Positions 7,669-16,241 of a DNA stretch of 64,000 bases are shown here, piece by piece. Each line of letters begins with the position of its first letter. Position 1 is the first letter of the stretch. The position numbers and the translations under genes are program-made. Source of the DNA: DASUKM01 sp036278735 (GTDB lineage Bacteria > Acidobacteriota > Vicinamibacteria > Vicinamibacterales > 2-12-FULL-66-21); NCBI GenBank assembly GCA_036278735.1, contig DASUKM010000050.1:62001-126000 (forward strand), in the 5' to 3' direction. The notes under the pieces are model-generated. The model was not told where the DNA came from, did not search any database, and was given only the letters and a program-made list of their open reading frames with translations.

Positions 7669-10314
7669 CTACTCCACCCTGAGGGCCGTCGCCGGGTCCA
7701 CTCGCGTCGCCGTCCGGGCCGGGAGCCAGCACGCGACGAACGCGACGATGCCGAGCAGCGCGACCACGGAGGCGTAGCTCACCGGATCGGTGGGGGTGAT
7801 TTCGAACAACTGTGATTGCAGGACGGGCGCGAGCATCAGCGCCACGCCGACGCCGATGACGGCCCCGGCGAGCGTCAGCGCCAGGCCGCGCGACGCGATC
7901 AGCCGCAGCACCTGCGCGGGCCGCGCGCCCAGCGCCATGCGGATCCCGATCTCGCGCCGGCGCTGCGCGACCATCTGGGCGAGCAGCCCGAAGATCCCTG
8001 CCGCCGTGAGAATCAGCGCAATGACGGAGAACGCGCTCATCAGCATCAGGACGAACCTCTGGCGGGCAAACGCTTCGGCGTAGGCGTCGCTCACGAGCGT
8101 CACGTTCTCGATCGGCTGCGCGGAATCGACGCTCCAGATCTGGTGCTCGATCGCGGGAACCGCCGCCAGCGGGTGCCGCGCGCGTACCACGAGCATGCGA
8201 TAGTCGTAGGTCCGCCGGCCGGGCTGCGGCGGGGCGGCGGACACGCCCGCATCCGATGGCGGCCACGGCCGGTACATCTGGAGCGGGATACGCCTGTCCC
8301 CAATGCGCACTTCGGCGGTCCTCGCCACGCCGACGATGGTGCTCCAGGTCTTGGCGTCGATCCGGATGCGATGTCCAACCGCGCCGCCGTCGGGCGCGAT
8401 CAGCCTGGCGAGCGCTTCGCTGACGACCACCGAATCGCCGGGCTCGTGCTCGTGGAATGCCCGGCCAGTCACTATCGGGGTTTTCGTGACGTCGAAATAC
8501 TCCAGGGTCACCGAGTCCCAGGTCACCGTGACGTCGGACCCGATCGTGCCGCGGCCCTCCTCCTGAAGCTCACCCCAGGAAAACCCTCCGAGCCACGGTG
8601 GCACCCCCTGCGTAATGGTGCTGCCGGTCACGCCCGCCACGCGCGCGATGCGCCGCTGGACCTCCTCGAAGAACGCGGCACGGGCCGCCACCGTCGGGTA
8701 GCGGTCAGACGGCAGGTCTACGTTCATCGCGACGAGTCCGTCCGGATCGAAACCCGGATCGATCGACTCGAGATTCACGAGCGTGCGCGTCATGAGCGCC
8801 GCCCCGGCGAGCAGCAGCACCGAGAACGCGATTTCGACCACGACCAGGGCGCCCGGCAGCCGGCCGGTGGCGGCGCGGCCCCCGCCCGTCTTCAAGACCG
8901 CATCAGGTTTTGCACTCGACCCGCGCAGCGCCGGCACGAGGCCGACCGCGATCGCGGTCAGGACGATGAGCCCGGCGGCGACCCACAACACTCGCGCGTC
9001 CACCTCGATGGTGGTGGTGATCCACGACACCATGTGGTGCGGCATGGCCCCCACGATTTCCCGGACGGCCCATCGCGCCAGCACGATGCCGAGGGTGCCT
9101 CCCACGGCGGCGAGCACGCTGGTTTCGACGAGCAGGGATCGGATGAGGCGCGCACGCGACCCGCCCAGCGCGGACCGGACCGCCATCTCCCGCATGCGGC
9201 CGGGCACATCGGTCAACAGGACGCTCGAGACGTTGGCGCACGTGATGAGCAGCACGAACCCCACGGCGCCGAGCAGGACGAACATGGCCGTTCGCGCGGC
9301 CCCCCGGACGTCCGCGACGTGCTTCGGCAGCAGCATCAGGTCCCAGGAGCGCGGCAGCGGCGATTCGCGCTGCAGACGATCGGCCATCTGGTTCGCCAGC
9401 GTCTGCGCGTCCGCCATCCGGACACCGCGCGCGAGCCGCCCGATACCGTAGAACGCGGACGCCTGCGGGTCCCCGGCGTGCGATCGCAAATCGAACGGCA
9501 CCCACACGTCGTCGAGCGCGGAATAGAGGCGGAAGCGCCCCGGCATCACGCCGATAATCGTGTACTCCTGGCCGTTGAGCCGCAGGCGGCGGCCGAGCAC
9601 ATCGGCCTCTCCGCCGAATCGCCTGCGCCAGAGCGCGTCGCTGATGATCGCGACCCGAGCCGACCCTGGCCGTCCTTCTCCGTTGGCGAATGCGCGGCCA
9701 AGCTGCGGCGAGACCCCCAGCATCGAGAACAACCCTGGCGAGATCTCCCAGCCGAGGATGCGGTCGGGAACGCCGTTGCCGCTGACGTCGAACTGCTGCG
9801 GCGCATATCCCTCGAATCGCTCGAACAGCGCCGGCTGCGATTGCCACCCGAGAATCTTGGCGGGCGTCAGATTGTTGCCGCCGCCGCCAGTCTTCCGATT
9901 GGTGTCGAGCGCGTCCACGAGCCGATCCGCGTCCAGATACGGCGGCGGACGCAGCACGGTCTGATCGACGACGCTGAAGACGGCGGTCGCGGCGCCGATC
10001 CCGAGCGCGATCGTCACGACGACGAAGACCGCGCGCGCCGGCCTCGCGGCGAGCCGGCGAACCGCCAGCCTGACATCGGCCCGGCATTCGTCGATCAGCC
10101 GCAGGCCGACGCTCTCGCGCGCCAGGTCCTTGTGCCGCTCGATCGAGCCGAATTCGAGGCGCGCCTGGCGCGCCGCGTCGTGCGGCGCCATGCCGCGCCG
10201 GATGAGTTCCGCGGCGCGATGCTCGATGTGGAACCGCATCTCATCCGCCATCTCGTCTTCGAACGCGCCGCGGCGCCGCAGCGCGCGCACCGTCGACAGC
10301 AGCCGCTTCAGCAT
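7669..10314 (-). CDS. ADOP-type FtsX/MacB permease 1
   Basis: An 881-residue permease of the acidobacterial duplicated orphan type: a soluble N-terminal prefix (about residues 1-75, with HIEHRAAELIRRGM.PHDAARQARLEFG), then two FtsX/MacB modules, each with a large periplasmic core. Hydrophobic segments begin near RAVFVVVTIALGIGAATAVF and end in the WLPARTATRVDPATALR signature. No ATPase gene is next to it, hence orphan; such proteins are thought to pair with MacB-like ATPases elsewhere and to work in efflux or envelope mechanotransmission. The ATG at 10314 has GGAG 7 nt upstream and is preferred to the GTG at 10332. Unlike two of the other copies here it has no adjacent PadR. Confidence 0.9.
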   Translation of the reverse strand: MLKRLLSTVRALRRRGAFEDEMADEMRFHIEHRAAELIRRGMAPHDAARQARLEFGSIERHKDLARESVGLRLIDECRADVRLAVRRLAARPARAVFVVVTIALGIGAATAVFSVVDQTVLRPPPYLDADRLVDALDTNRKTGGGGNNLTPAKILGWQSQPALFERFEGYAPQQFDVSGNGVPDRILGWEISPGLFSMLGVSPQLGRAFANGEGRPGSARVAIISDALWRRRFGGEADVLGRRLRLNGQEYTIIGVMPGRFRLYSALDDVWVPFDLRSHAGDPQASAFYGIGRLARGVRMADAQTLANQMADRLQRESPLPRSWDLMLLPKHVADVRGAARTAMFVLLGAVGFVLLITCANVSSVLLTDVPGRMREMAVRSALGGSRARLIRSLLVETSVLAAVGGTLGIVLARWAVREIVGAMPHHMVSWITTTIEVDARVLWVAAGLIVLTAIAVGLVPALRGSSAKPDAVLKTGGGRAATGRLPGALVVVEIAFSVLLLAGAALMTRTLVNLESIDPGFDPDGLVAMNVDLPSDRYPTVAARAAFFEEVQRRIARVAGVTGSTITQGVPPWLGGFSWGELQEEGRGTIGSDVTVTWDSVTLEYFDVTKTPIVTGRAFHEHEPGDSVVVSEALARLIAPDGGAVGHRIRIDAKTWSTIVGVARTAEVRIGDRRIPLQMYRPWPPSDAGVSAAPPQPGRRTYDYRMLVVRARHPLAAVPAIEHQIWSVDSAQPIENVTLVSDAYAEAFARQRFVLMLMSAFSVIALILTAAGIFGLLAQMVAQRRREIGIRMALGARPAQVLRLIASRGLALTLAGAVIGVGVALMLAPVLQSQLFEITPTDPVSYASVVALLGIVAFVACWLPARTATRVDPATALRVE

Positions 10315-10462
10315 GAGGTGACTCCCCCGCACTCACCTAACCAGGTTAGGAATCATCGCGCGGGCCGCCCGGCGTGTCAAGGAGCCTGGCCGAATGGACG
10401 TTGATCGGGCGCGGCGGTCTTTGCCACAATCCACCAGTTCACCCACTTGCCAGGAGCGCCCC

Positions 10463-10828
10463 GTGCCCCGACTCATTTCCCGGCCGACCGTGATCCGGTC
10501 GGCCGGCAACAAACCGAAGCAGATTCAGGAATTCGCCGGCCGCGTCAACTCGGGCCACGACGGGGTCAGCGTCGCCCGGATGGTGTCGCCGAACGGATGG
10601 CAGGAGCCCGGCCAGCGGCCCGAGTTCGAGGAGATTACGGTCGTGCTCCGCGGCGTGCTCCACGTCGAGCACGAACACGGGGCGCTCGACGTCCGCGCCG
10701 GGCAGGCGCTCGTCACCGCCCCCGGCGAGTGGATCCGCTACAGCACCCCGGGTCCGGACGGCGCCGAGTACATCGCCGTGTGCCTGCCCGCCTTCTCGCC
10801 CGACACCGTGCACAGGGACGAGGGGTAG
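10463..10828 (+). CDS. Small cupin-domain protein
   Basis: A 121-residue single-domain cupin starting with GTG at 10463, preceded by CAGGAG at 7 nt, which rejects the longer frame from 10394. The barrel motifs are visible as VSPNGWQEPGQRPEFEEITVVLRGVLHVEHEHG and ALVTAPGEWIRYSTPG. The first motif has only a partial set of metal ligands: E in EFEEI, but the usual HxH is replaced. It therefore may bind a small molecule rather than act as a dioxygenase. It is divergent from ADOP permease 1 with about 150 nt between starts, and is followed by a 7-bp repeat array. Function unknown. Confidence 0.8.
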   Translation: MPRLISRPTVIRSAGNKPKQIQEFAGRVNSGHDGVSVARMVSPNGWQEPGQRPEFEEITVVLRGVLHVEHEHGALDVRAGQALVTAPGEWIRYSTPGPDGAEYIAVCLPAFSPDTVHRDEG

Positions 10829-10834
10829 GGGTTG

Positions 10835-10876
10835 GGCTTTAGGCTTTAGGCTTTAGGCTTTAGGCTTTAGGCTTTG
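10835..10876. repeat. Tandem 7-bp repeat array, unit GGCTTTA, 6 copies
   Basis: Five perfect GGCTTTA units and a sixth GGCTTTG, 7 nt downstream of the cupin stop and before the convergent cbs stop. The unit is unrelated in sequence to the other arrays but has the same 7-bp length. It is the most AT-rich and least diverged array in the window. Confidence 0.95.
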
Positions 10877-10883
10877 GGAAAAT

Positions 10884-12254
10884 TCAGCACAAAATTCGAA
10901 TCACATCCGACCGCGTGATGATGAACGTCTTGCCCGTCTTGAAGTCGCGCACCAGGACGGCCGGGCTCGATGGGGTGATCATCGTCGAGAGCAGCTCGAC
11001 CGGCGTCGAGATGTCGACGAACGGGAACGCGGGACGCATGATCGACTCGACGCGCTCGGCCCGGATGTCGGGGTTGCGCACCAGCTCCTCATACAGGTGC
11101 GTCTCGTTGAGCGATCCGATCAACCGGCCGTCCTGGGTGATCGAGATCTGCGAGAAGTCGTGCGCGCTCATCAGCTTCACCGCGGCTTCGACCGTTTCGC
11201 GGGAATCGATCGACCGCAGCTCCCCCGAGAGGCCCGAGGCCACCAGCTCGCGCGCCGTCATGCCGGTCTTCTCGAGGAAGCCCTTCTCCCGCATCCATTC
11301 GTCGTTGTACATCTTGCCGAGATAGCGCGAGCCGTGATCGTGGAAGACGACGACGACGAGATCGTTCGCCGAAAACCGATCGCGGAGCTGCAGGAGGCCG
11401 GCCATGGCGGAGCCGGCTGAATTGCCGGCGAAGATCCCTTCCTCGCGAGCGATCCGGCGCGTCATCAGCGCCGCATCCTTGTCGGTCACCTTCTCGAAGT
11501 GATCGATGACGCCGAAGTCGACGTTCTTCGGCAGGAAGTCCTCGCCGATCCCCTCGGTGATGTACGGGTAGATTTCGTTCTTGTCGAAGATGCCGGTCTC
11601 CTTGTATTTCTTGAACACCGACCCATAGGTATCGATCCCCCACACCTTGATCTTCGGGTTGCGCTCCTTCAGGTACCGGCCGACGCCGGTCGCCGTGCCC
11701 CCCGTCCCGACGCCGACGACCAGATGCGTGACGGCGCCGCCGGTCTGTTCCCAGATTTCGGGGCCCGTCTGCTCGTAGTGCGCCTGCGCGTTCGACGGAT
11801 TGTCGTACTGATTCGCCTTCCACGCGTTCGGCACTTCTTTCTCGAGCCGCGACGACACCGAGTAATACGACCGCGGATCTTCCGGATCGACGTTCGTCGG
11901 ACAGACGATCACCTCGGCGCCGAACGCTTTGAGCGCGTCGATCTTCTCCTTCGACTGCTTGTCGGTCGTCGTGAAGATGCAGCGGTAGCCCTTGACGACC
12001 GCCGCAATCGCGAGCCCCATCCCGGTGTTGCCCGACGTGCCCTCGATGATGGTGCCCCCGGGCCTGAGCGCGCCGGAGCGCTCGGCGTCCTCGATCATCT
12101 TGACCGCCATGCGGTCCTTGATCGAGTTGCCCGGATTGAACGTCTCGAGCTTGGCCAGCACGGTCGCCTTGATCACCCCTTTGGTGATGCGGTTGATCCG
12201 CACGAGCGGCGTGTTGCCGATCGCGCCCAGGATGTTGTCCGAGATCTGAGGCAT
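10884..12254 (-). CDS. Cystathionine beta-synthase (PLP enzyme with C-terminal CBS pair)
   Basis: A 456-residue fold-type II PLP enzyme condensing serine (or an activated serine) with homocysteine, the entry to transsulfuration. NPGNSIKDR carries the PLP lysine (about K46), GTSGNTG (71-77) is the phosphate/substrate loop and GVGTGGTATG binds the PLP phosphate. The last ~110 residues are two CBS modules (MSAHDFSQISITQDGRLIGS, VESIMRPAFPFV), the regulatory part of the eukaryotic-type enzyme. Cysteine synthase is the alternative, but the CBS pair and the DPEDPRSYYSV region favour cystathionine synthase. The start at 12254 is set by homology; an open frame upstream is only repeat. TATTCT ends 6 nt before the ATG, suggesting a leaderless message. 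Confidence 0.9.
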   Translation of the reverse strand: MPQISDNILGAIGNTPLVRINRITKGVIKATVLAKLETFNPGNSIKDRMAVKMIEDAERSGALRPGGTIIEGTSGNTGMGLAIAAVVKGYRCIFTTTDKQSKEKIDALKAFGAEVIVCPTNVDPEDPRSYYSVSSRLEKEVPNAWKANQYDNPSNAQAHYEQTGPEIWEQTGGAVTHLVVGVGTGGTATGVGRYLKERNPKIKVWGIDTYGSVFKKYKETGIFDKNEIYPYITEGIGEDFLPKNVDFGVIDHFEKVTDKDAALMTRRIAREEGIFAGNSAGSAMAGLLQLRDRFSANDLVVVVFHDHGSRYLGKMYNDEWMREKGFLEKTGMTARELVASGLSGELRSIDSRETVEAAVKLMSAHDFSQISITQDGRLIGSLNETHLYEELVRNPDIRAERVESIMRPAFPFVDISTPVELLSTMITPSSPAVLVRDFKTGKTFIITRSDVIRILC

Positions 12255-12271
12255 GGCAAGAGAATACAGGA

Positions 12272-12607
12272 GGACGGAGGACGGAGGACGGAGGGCGGAA
12301 GACGGAGGGCGGAGGGCGGAAGACGGAGGGCGGAGGGCGGGGTGCGGAGGGCGGGGTGCGGAGGGCGGAAGACGGAGGGCGGAAGACGGAGGGCGGAAGA
12401 CGGAAGACGGAGGACGGAGGACGGAGGACGGAGGGCGGAGGACGGAGGGCGGAGGACGGAGGGCGGAGGGCGGAAGACGGAGGGCGGAGGACGGAGGACG
12501 GAACCTCGAACTGGAAGCTGGAAGCTGGAAACTGGAAACTGGAAACTGGAAACTGGTAACTGGTAACTGGTAACTGGTAACTGGTGACTGGTAACCGGTG
12601 ACCGGTG
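12272..12607. repeat. Composite 7-bp repeat array, 48 units of two types in one phase
   Basis: Thirty-three units of RGRCGGA (12272-12502; variants GGACGGA, GGGCGGA, AGACGGA, GGGCGGG, GTGCGGA) are followed without any phase shift by ACCTCGA, ACTGGAA/GCTGGAA (12510-12551), ACTGGTA/ACTGGTG (12552-12593) and two ACCGGTG (12594-12607). The whole is 336 bp, exactly 48 x 7. It fills the gap between cbs and the methyltransferase, starting 17 nt before the cbs start codon and ending 8 nt before the methyltransferase stop. Confidence 0.96.
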
Positions 12608-12615
12608 ACTGTCTT

Positions 12616-13212
12616 TCAATACACGAACGGGATGAATCGCTTGCGGCTGGCGACGAACGCCAGATACGGGGCCCCGAGCGCCGCAACGAGCGCCCGCTCT
12701 TCGACGTGGACGCGGTAGAGATACACGGCAATCGACGAGACGAACGTGACCAGCACGCTCAGCCAGTTGCCGAGCGCGCACCCGATGCCCGCGAACATGA
12801 TCATGCCTGCCGTGTAGGACGGATGCCGAACGAACCGGTAGGCGCCGCGATCGATCACCGGCTGGCCGGCGACCGTCTGAACGTTGCCCGTGAAGTACGG
12901 ACCCAGCATCCGCCAGCAATGCCGGCGGAGCAGGCTGCCGGCGACGAGCAGCGCCGTGCCCGTCCAGAGCGCCGGGGCGCGCAGGCCCACGGGCATCGCG
13001 AAGCGCGGGGTGAACGCCAGGGGAAATGCCACGAACAGCCCGGCCCACATGCCGAGCATGATCACGGCCATCGAGCCGCGGTCCTGCGCAAAAGCTCCCT
13101 TGCCGCCGTGCCGCGCGCGGCTGGTGAGCCCGAACTCCGGCACGAACGCCCACAGATACACGATCCAGAACAGGATCGCGTCGGGACGCCAGATGAACGG
13201 AAGGGGCGTCAT
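12616..13212 (-). CDS. Isoprenylcysteine carboxyl methyltransferase (ICMT)-like membrane protein
   Basis: An integral membrane protein of about 198 residues with several transmembrane helices and the C-terminal signature of the ICMT/PEMT family: GAYRFVRHPSYTAGMI followed by VHVEERALVAALGAPYLAFVA. This motif binds S-adenosylmethionine and the membrane-embedded acceptor. The bacterial substrate is unknown. The ATG at 13212 overlaps the upstream stop as ATGA and has GGAG 5 nt before it, so it is preferred to the GTG at 13218. It is the last gene of a three-gene coupled unit (M20 peptidase, triple fusion, methyltransferase). Confidence 0.8.
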   Translation of the reverse strand: MTPLPFIWRPDAILFWIVYLWAFVPEFGLTSRARHGGKGAFAQDRGSMAVIMLGMWAGLFVAFPLAFTPRFAMPVGLRAPALWTGTALLVAGSLLRRHCWRMLGPYFTGNVQTVAGQPVIDRGAYRFVRHPSYTAGMIMFAGIGCALGNWLSVLVTFVSSIAVYLYRVHVEERALVAALGAPYLAFVASRKRFIPFVY

Positions 13213-16200
13213 CGACACTCCGTCAGGATTCGGTCGAAGGCCTCGATGAATTCATCGGCGTTGCGTTCGTCGAACGGCATTGGCGGACGGATCTTGATCA
13301 CGTCGCCGCAGGCGCCCTCGGTCCCGACGAGAATCCCGTCGTCGCGCAGCCGGTTCGTGATGAACGCGGCCTCGGCCGCGGCGGGCTCGAGCGTTTCGCG
13401 ATCGCGAACCAGCTCGACCCCCACGAACAAACCCGATCCTCTGACGTCGCCGATCAGCGCGTGACGCGCGGCGAGGTCGCGCAGGCCGCCGAGCAGGCGC
13501 TCGCCCACGCGCTGCGCGTGCCCCTGCAGCCCCTCGCGCTCCACGACGTCGAGCACCGCGATCCCGACCGCGCACGAGACGGTGTTGCCCCCGAAGGTGC
13601 TGAAGAACTCCATCCCGTCGTCGAACGATCCGGCAATCTCCCTCGTCGTCACGACGGCGCCGATCGGGTGTCCATTGCCGATCGGCTTGCCGAGCACGAC
13701 GATGTCGGGAACGACGTGCTGCGCCTCGAACGCATAAAAGTGCGTGCCCATGCGGCCGTACGCGGTCTGCACTTCGTCGGCGACGCACACGCCGCCTGCC
13801 GCCCGGACGTGATGATAGACCGCGGGCAGGTAGCCCGGGGGCAGCACGATCTGTCCGCCGACGCTTGGGGCGCTCTCCGCAATATACGCCGCCAGGCCGC
13901 CGCCCCGGTCGCGCAGGTCCGCAATCCGCTCGGCCACCGACGCGGCGTACCGCATCCCGGCCTCAGGATCATCCTTCTTATATGGGCCGCGGTACACATC
14001 CGGCAGGGACGCCACGTAGACCCACTCCGGCGCCCCGCGGCCCCCAGGCCCGTTGAACTTATACGGGCTCATGGCCGCCAGCGTCGTCGTGTTGCCGTGG
14101 TACGCGCCGTCGAGCACGATGACGTCCCGCTGTCCCGTATGGGTCCGTGCCAGGCGGAGCGCCAGCTCGTTCGCCTCGCTGCCCGAGTTCACGAAGAAGC
14201 AGACACTCAATGGATCCGGCAGCGTGCCGGCGAGCCGTTCGGCGTAGCGCGCCAGCAGGCCGGTCGCATAGCGGGTGTTCGTGTTGAGCACGCGCATCTG
14301 TGCCGCCGCGGTCTCGACGACGGCGGGGTGGGCATGCCCGACGTGTGGAACGTTGTTGTACGCATCCAGGTACCGGCGGCCGGACGCGTCGAACAGGTAC
14401 TGCATCCAGCCGCGCGCGGCCCGCAGCGGCTCGCGGTACGACAACCGGACGCTCCCGCCGACGTGACGGCGGCGCGCCGCGACCGTCTCCGCGACATCGG
14501 CTGGCGCCACGGATGCGGATGCCGGGAGACGCGCGAGCGCCGACGGATCCGGCGACACGGCCGTCCAGAAACGCCGCTCTGATGCGCGGCACACGCCGGG
14601 CACGTCCGTGCCGAGATCGAGCAACTCGAGCAGCACCTGAAAATGCAAATGCGGGGTCCAGCCGCCGTTCTCGCCGGCCGACCCGATCCAGCCGACCCGT
14701 TCTCCCGCCTCGAGCCGCTGTCCGGCGCGCAGCGCGCGAAGCGATGTGCGGCTCAAATGGCCGTACAGCGTGTAGAACGTGCCAGCGTCCGTCGCGTGCG
14801 CCACGATGACCACCGGCCCGTAGTCGAGCGCGGCGGCGTTGTCGGCGAAGGCGTGGACGACGCCGGCGAGCGGAACGAATACGGACGTGCCGGCCGGGGC
14901 AAACAGATCGATCCCGAGATGAATCGTGCGTGGCTCGTCGAGGGGGGTGCCGAAGAGAGGCGACGTGTAGAGCAGCCGCGGCTCGCCATAGCGCCCAATC
15001 GCGACAGCACCGGCACGCCCCGGCGCGGTCGTCGCCATCTCGAGGCGCGGTGTCAGCCGGGGCTCCGCGTTTGCGCGCGGATCTCCCTCGACCAGCGGGC
15101 TGGCGACCGACAGATCCAGCACAATCGGCGTCGCGAGATCGATATCGAGCAGCGGCCCGGGGGAGGCCGACGCGAGCCGCCGGAGAGCCGACGCCGACGT
15201 CCTCGACACGGGCCAGCCGCACGCGTAACGGAAGCGCGCCTCGGCGAGCGCCGGCGGCGTGTTCATGAGGACGGGCAGCATGCGTTCGACGGCGGATTGG
15301 CTGATCGCGAGGTACGGGTCGCCCGGCCGCTGGCGCATCTGGTCGGCCGCGATCGCCACGCTCATCGCCAGCCGCAGCCGTACGAGGCGCCACAATTCGC
15401 CTACCTCGGCATCCTCGAGCGGGAACGCCCGATGGTAGCCCTGAACGACCGCCGCCGCGGCGCCAAGCGGATCGCGACTGCCCAGGATCGCGTAGGCAAT
15501 CGCGACGGCCAGATCGGCGACGGTCGCGTCGTAGACCATGTCGCCGAAATCGAGAATGCCGGTGACGCGCTGGTGCCGGCCGTCCAGTTCGCCGTCGTCG
15601 TTCACGAGGACGTTGTAGTCGTTGAGGTCGTTGTGGACGACGGATCGCCGCAGCGCGGCCTGAGCCGCGGCGTGACGATCGGCATCCTCGGCCACGCGCA
15701 GAACGAGCGCGCGCACCTCCGCGGTGCCGACGAGCGCGGCGCGCTGCCGGATCGCGGCGGCGCCGCTGGCCAGATCCCAGTGGAAGTCCCGATGCGCCGC
15801 GGGATGATCGAACCCCGCCAACGCGCGATCCAGGTCGCCGACGCGCCGGCCGAGATCGTCGAGCAGCGCCGGCGAACGGCGCGGCACCCGGCCGAGCGGC
15901 ACGCCAGGGATCCACGTCAGCACCCGCACGAACAGACTGGCGCCCGCGTCGTTCGGGATCGACTCGATGTCGCGCCCGGCCCGCGACGGGAGGGGACGCG
16001 GGCACAGGCCGGTCGGCGCGGCGTGCGCCATCGCCGCGTTCTGCGCTTCGAGCAACGCACGCGATTCGGTCGCGTTCGCGATCTTCAACGTGAATCGCTC
16101 GCCGCGCGCGTTTGCGCAGAAGAAGTTCTGATCGCGCTCGCTCGGCAGCGTGGATGCGGACGCCTCGATGCCGTACAGCTCGCGCACGACCGCCTCGGCC

Positions 16201-16241
16201 GCCGCGACGGTCAGCCGTGGGGCGTGCTCGAGCAGCGTCAT
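13209..16241 (-). CDS. Triple fusion: aminoglycoside/hydroxylysine-kinase-like, M23 peptidase-like, class III aminotransferase
   Basis: A 1010-residue protein with three parts. Residues ~1-345 are an APH/choline-kinase fold with HNDLNDYN and ILDFGDMVYD, the catalytic and Mg-binding motifs. About 400-540 is an M23/LytM-type domain with HLGIDLFAPAG, LYGHLS and HLHFQ, the zinc-ligand pattern of active members. About 570-1005 is a class III PLP aminotransferase fold with the lysine in LGKPIGNGHPIGAVV, closest in layout to the AGXT2L phospho-lyases. In animals a separate hydroxylysine kinase feeds AGXT2L2, so kinase then phospho-lyase on an amino-alcohol substrate is a reasonable reading; the M23 part is unexplained. 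Starts at ATG overlapping the M20 stop (ATGA). Confidence 0.85.
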   Translation of the reverse strand: MTLLEHAPRLTVAAAEAVVRELYGIEASASTLPSERDQNFFCANARGERFTLKIANATESRALLEAQNAAMAHAAPTGLCPRPLPSRAGRDIESIPNDAGASLFVRVLTWIPGVPLGRVPRRSPALLDDLGRRVGDLDRALAGFDHPAAHRDFHWDLASGAAAIRQRAALVGTAEVRALVLRVAEDADRHAAAQAALRRSVVHNDLNDYNVLVNDDGELDGRHQRVTGILDFGDMVYDATVADLAVAIAYAILGSRDPLGAAAAVVQGYHRAFPLEDAEVGELWRLVRLRLAMSVAIAADQMRQRPGDPYLAISQSAVERMLPVLMNTPPALAEARFRYACGWPVSRTSASALRRLASASPGPLLDIDLATPIVLDLSVASPLVEGDPRANAEPRLTPRLEMATTAPGRAGAVAIGRYGEPRLLYTSPLFGTPLDEPRTIHLGIDLFAPAGTSVFVPLAGVVHAFADNAAALDYGPVVIVAHATDAGTFYTLYGHLSRTSLRALRAGQRLEAGERVGWIGSAGENGGWTPHLHFQVLLELLDLGTDVPGVCRASERRFWTAVSPDPSALARLPASASVAPADVAETVAARRRHVGGSVRLSYREPLRAARGWMQYLFDASGRRYLDAYNNVPHVGHAHPAVVETAAAQMRVLNTNTRYATGLLARYAERLAGTLPDPLSVCFFVNSGSEANELALRLARTHTGQRDVIVLDGAYHGNTTTLAAMSPYKFNGPGGRGAPEWVYVASLPDVYRGPYKKDDPEAGMRYAASVAERIADLRDRGGGLAAYIAESAPSVGGQIVLPPGYLPAVYHHVRAAGGVCVADEVQTAYGRMGTHFYAFEAQHVVPDIVVLGKPIGNGHPIGAVVTTREIAGSFDDGMEFFSTFGGNTVSCAVGIAVLDVVEREGLQGHAQRVGERLLGGLRDLAARHALIGDVRGSGLFVGVELVRDRETLEPAAAEAAFITNRLRDDGILVGTEGACGDVIKIRPPMPFDERNADEFIEAFDRILTECR

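Noticed and set aside
10835..10876. Telomere-like TTTAGGC repeat
   Set aside because: The resemblance to telomeric heptamers is coincidental; it is a short internal array in a bacterial chromosome with the same period as the other arrays.
12272..12607. Possible CRISPR array
   Set aside because: Units are 7 bp with no spacers and no cas gene is nearby.
12173..13153. Frames encoding PPSALRPPSS-like low-complexity protein across the arrays
   Set aside because: A 7-bp repeat read in any frame gives a 7-residue peptide repeat. The frames have no conserved start and merge with out-of-frame parts of neighbours.
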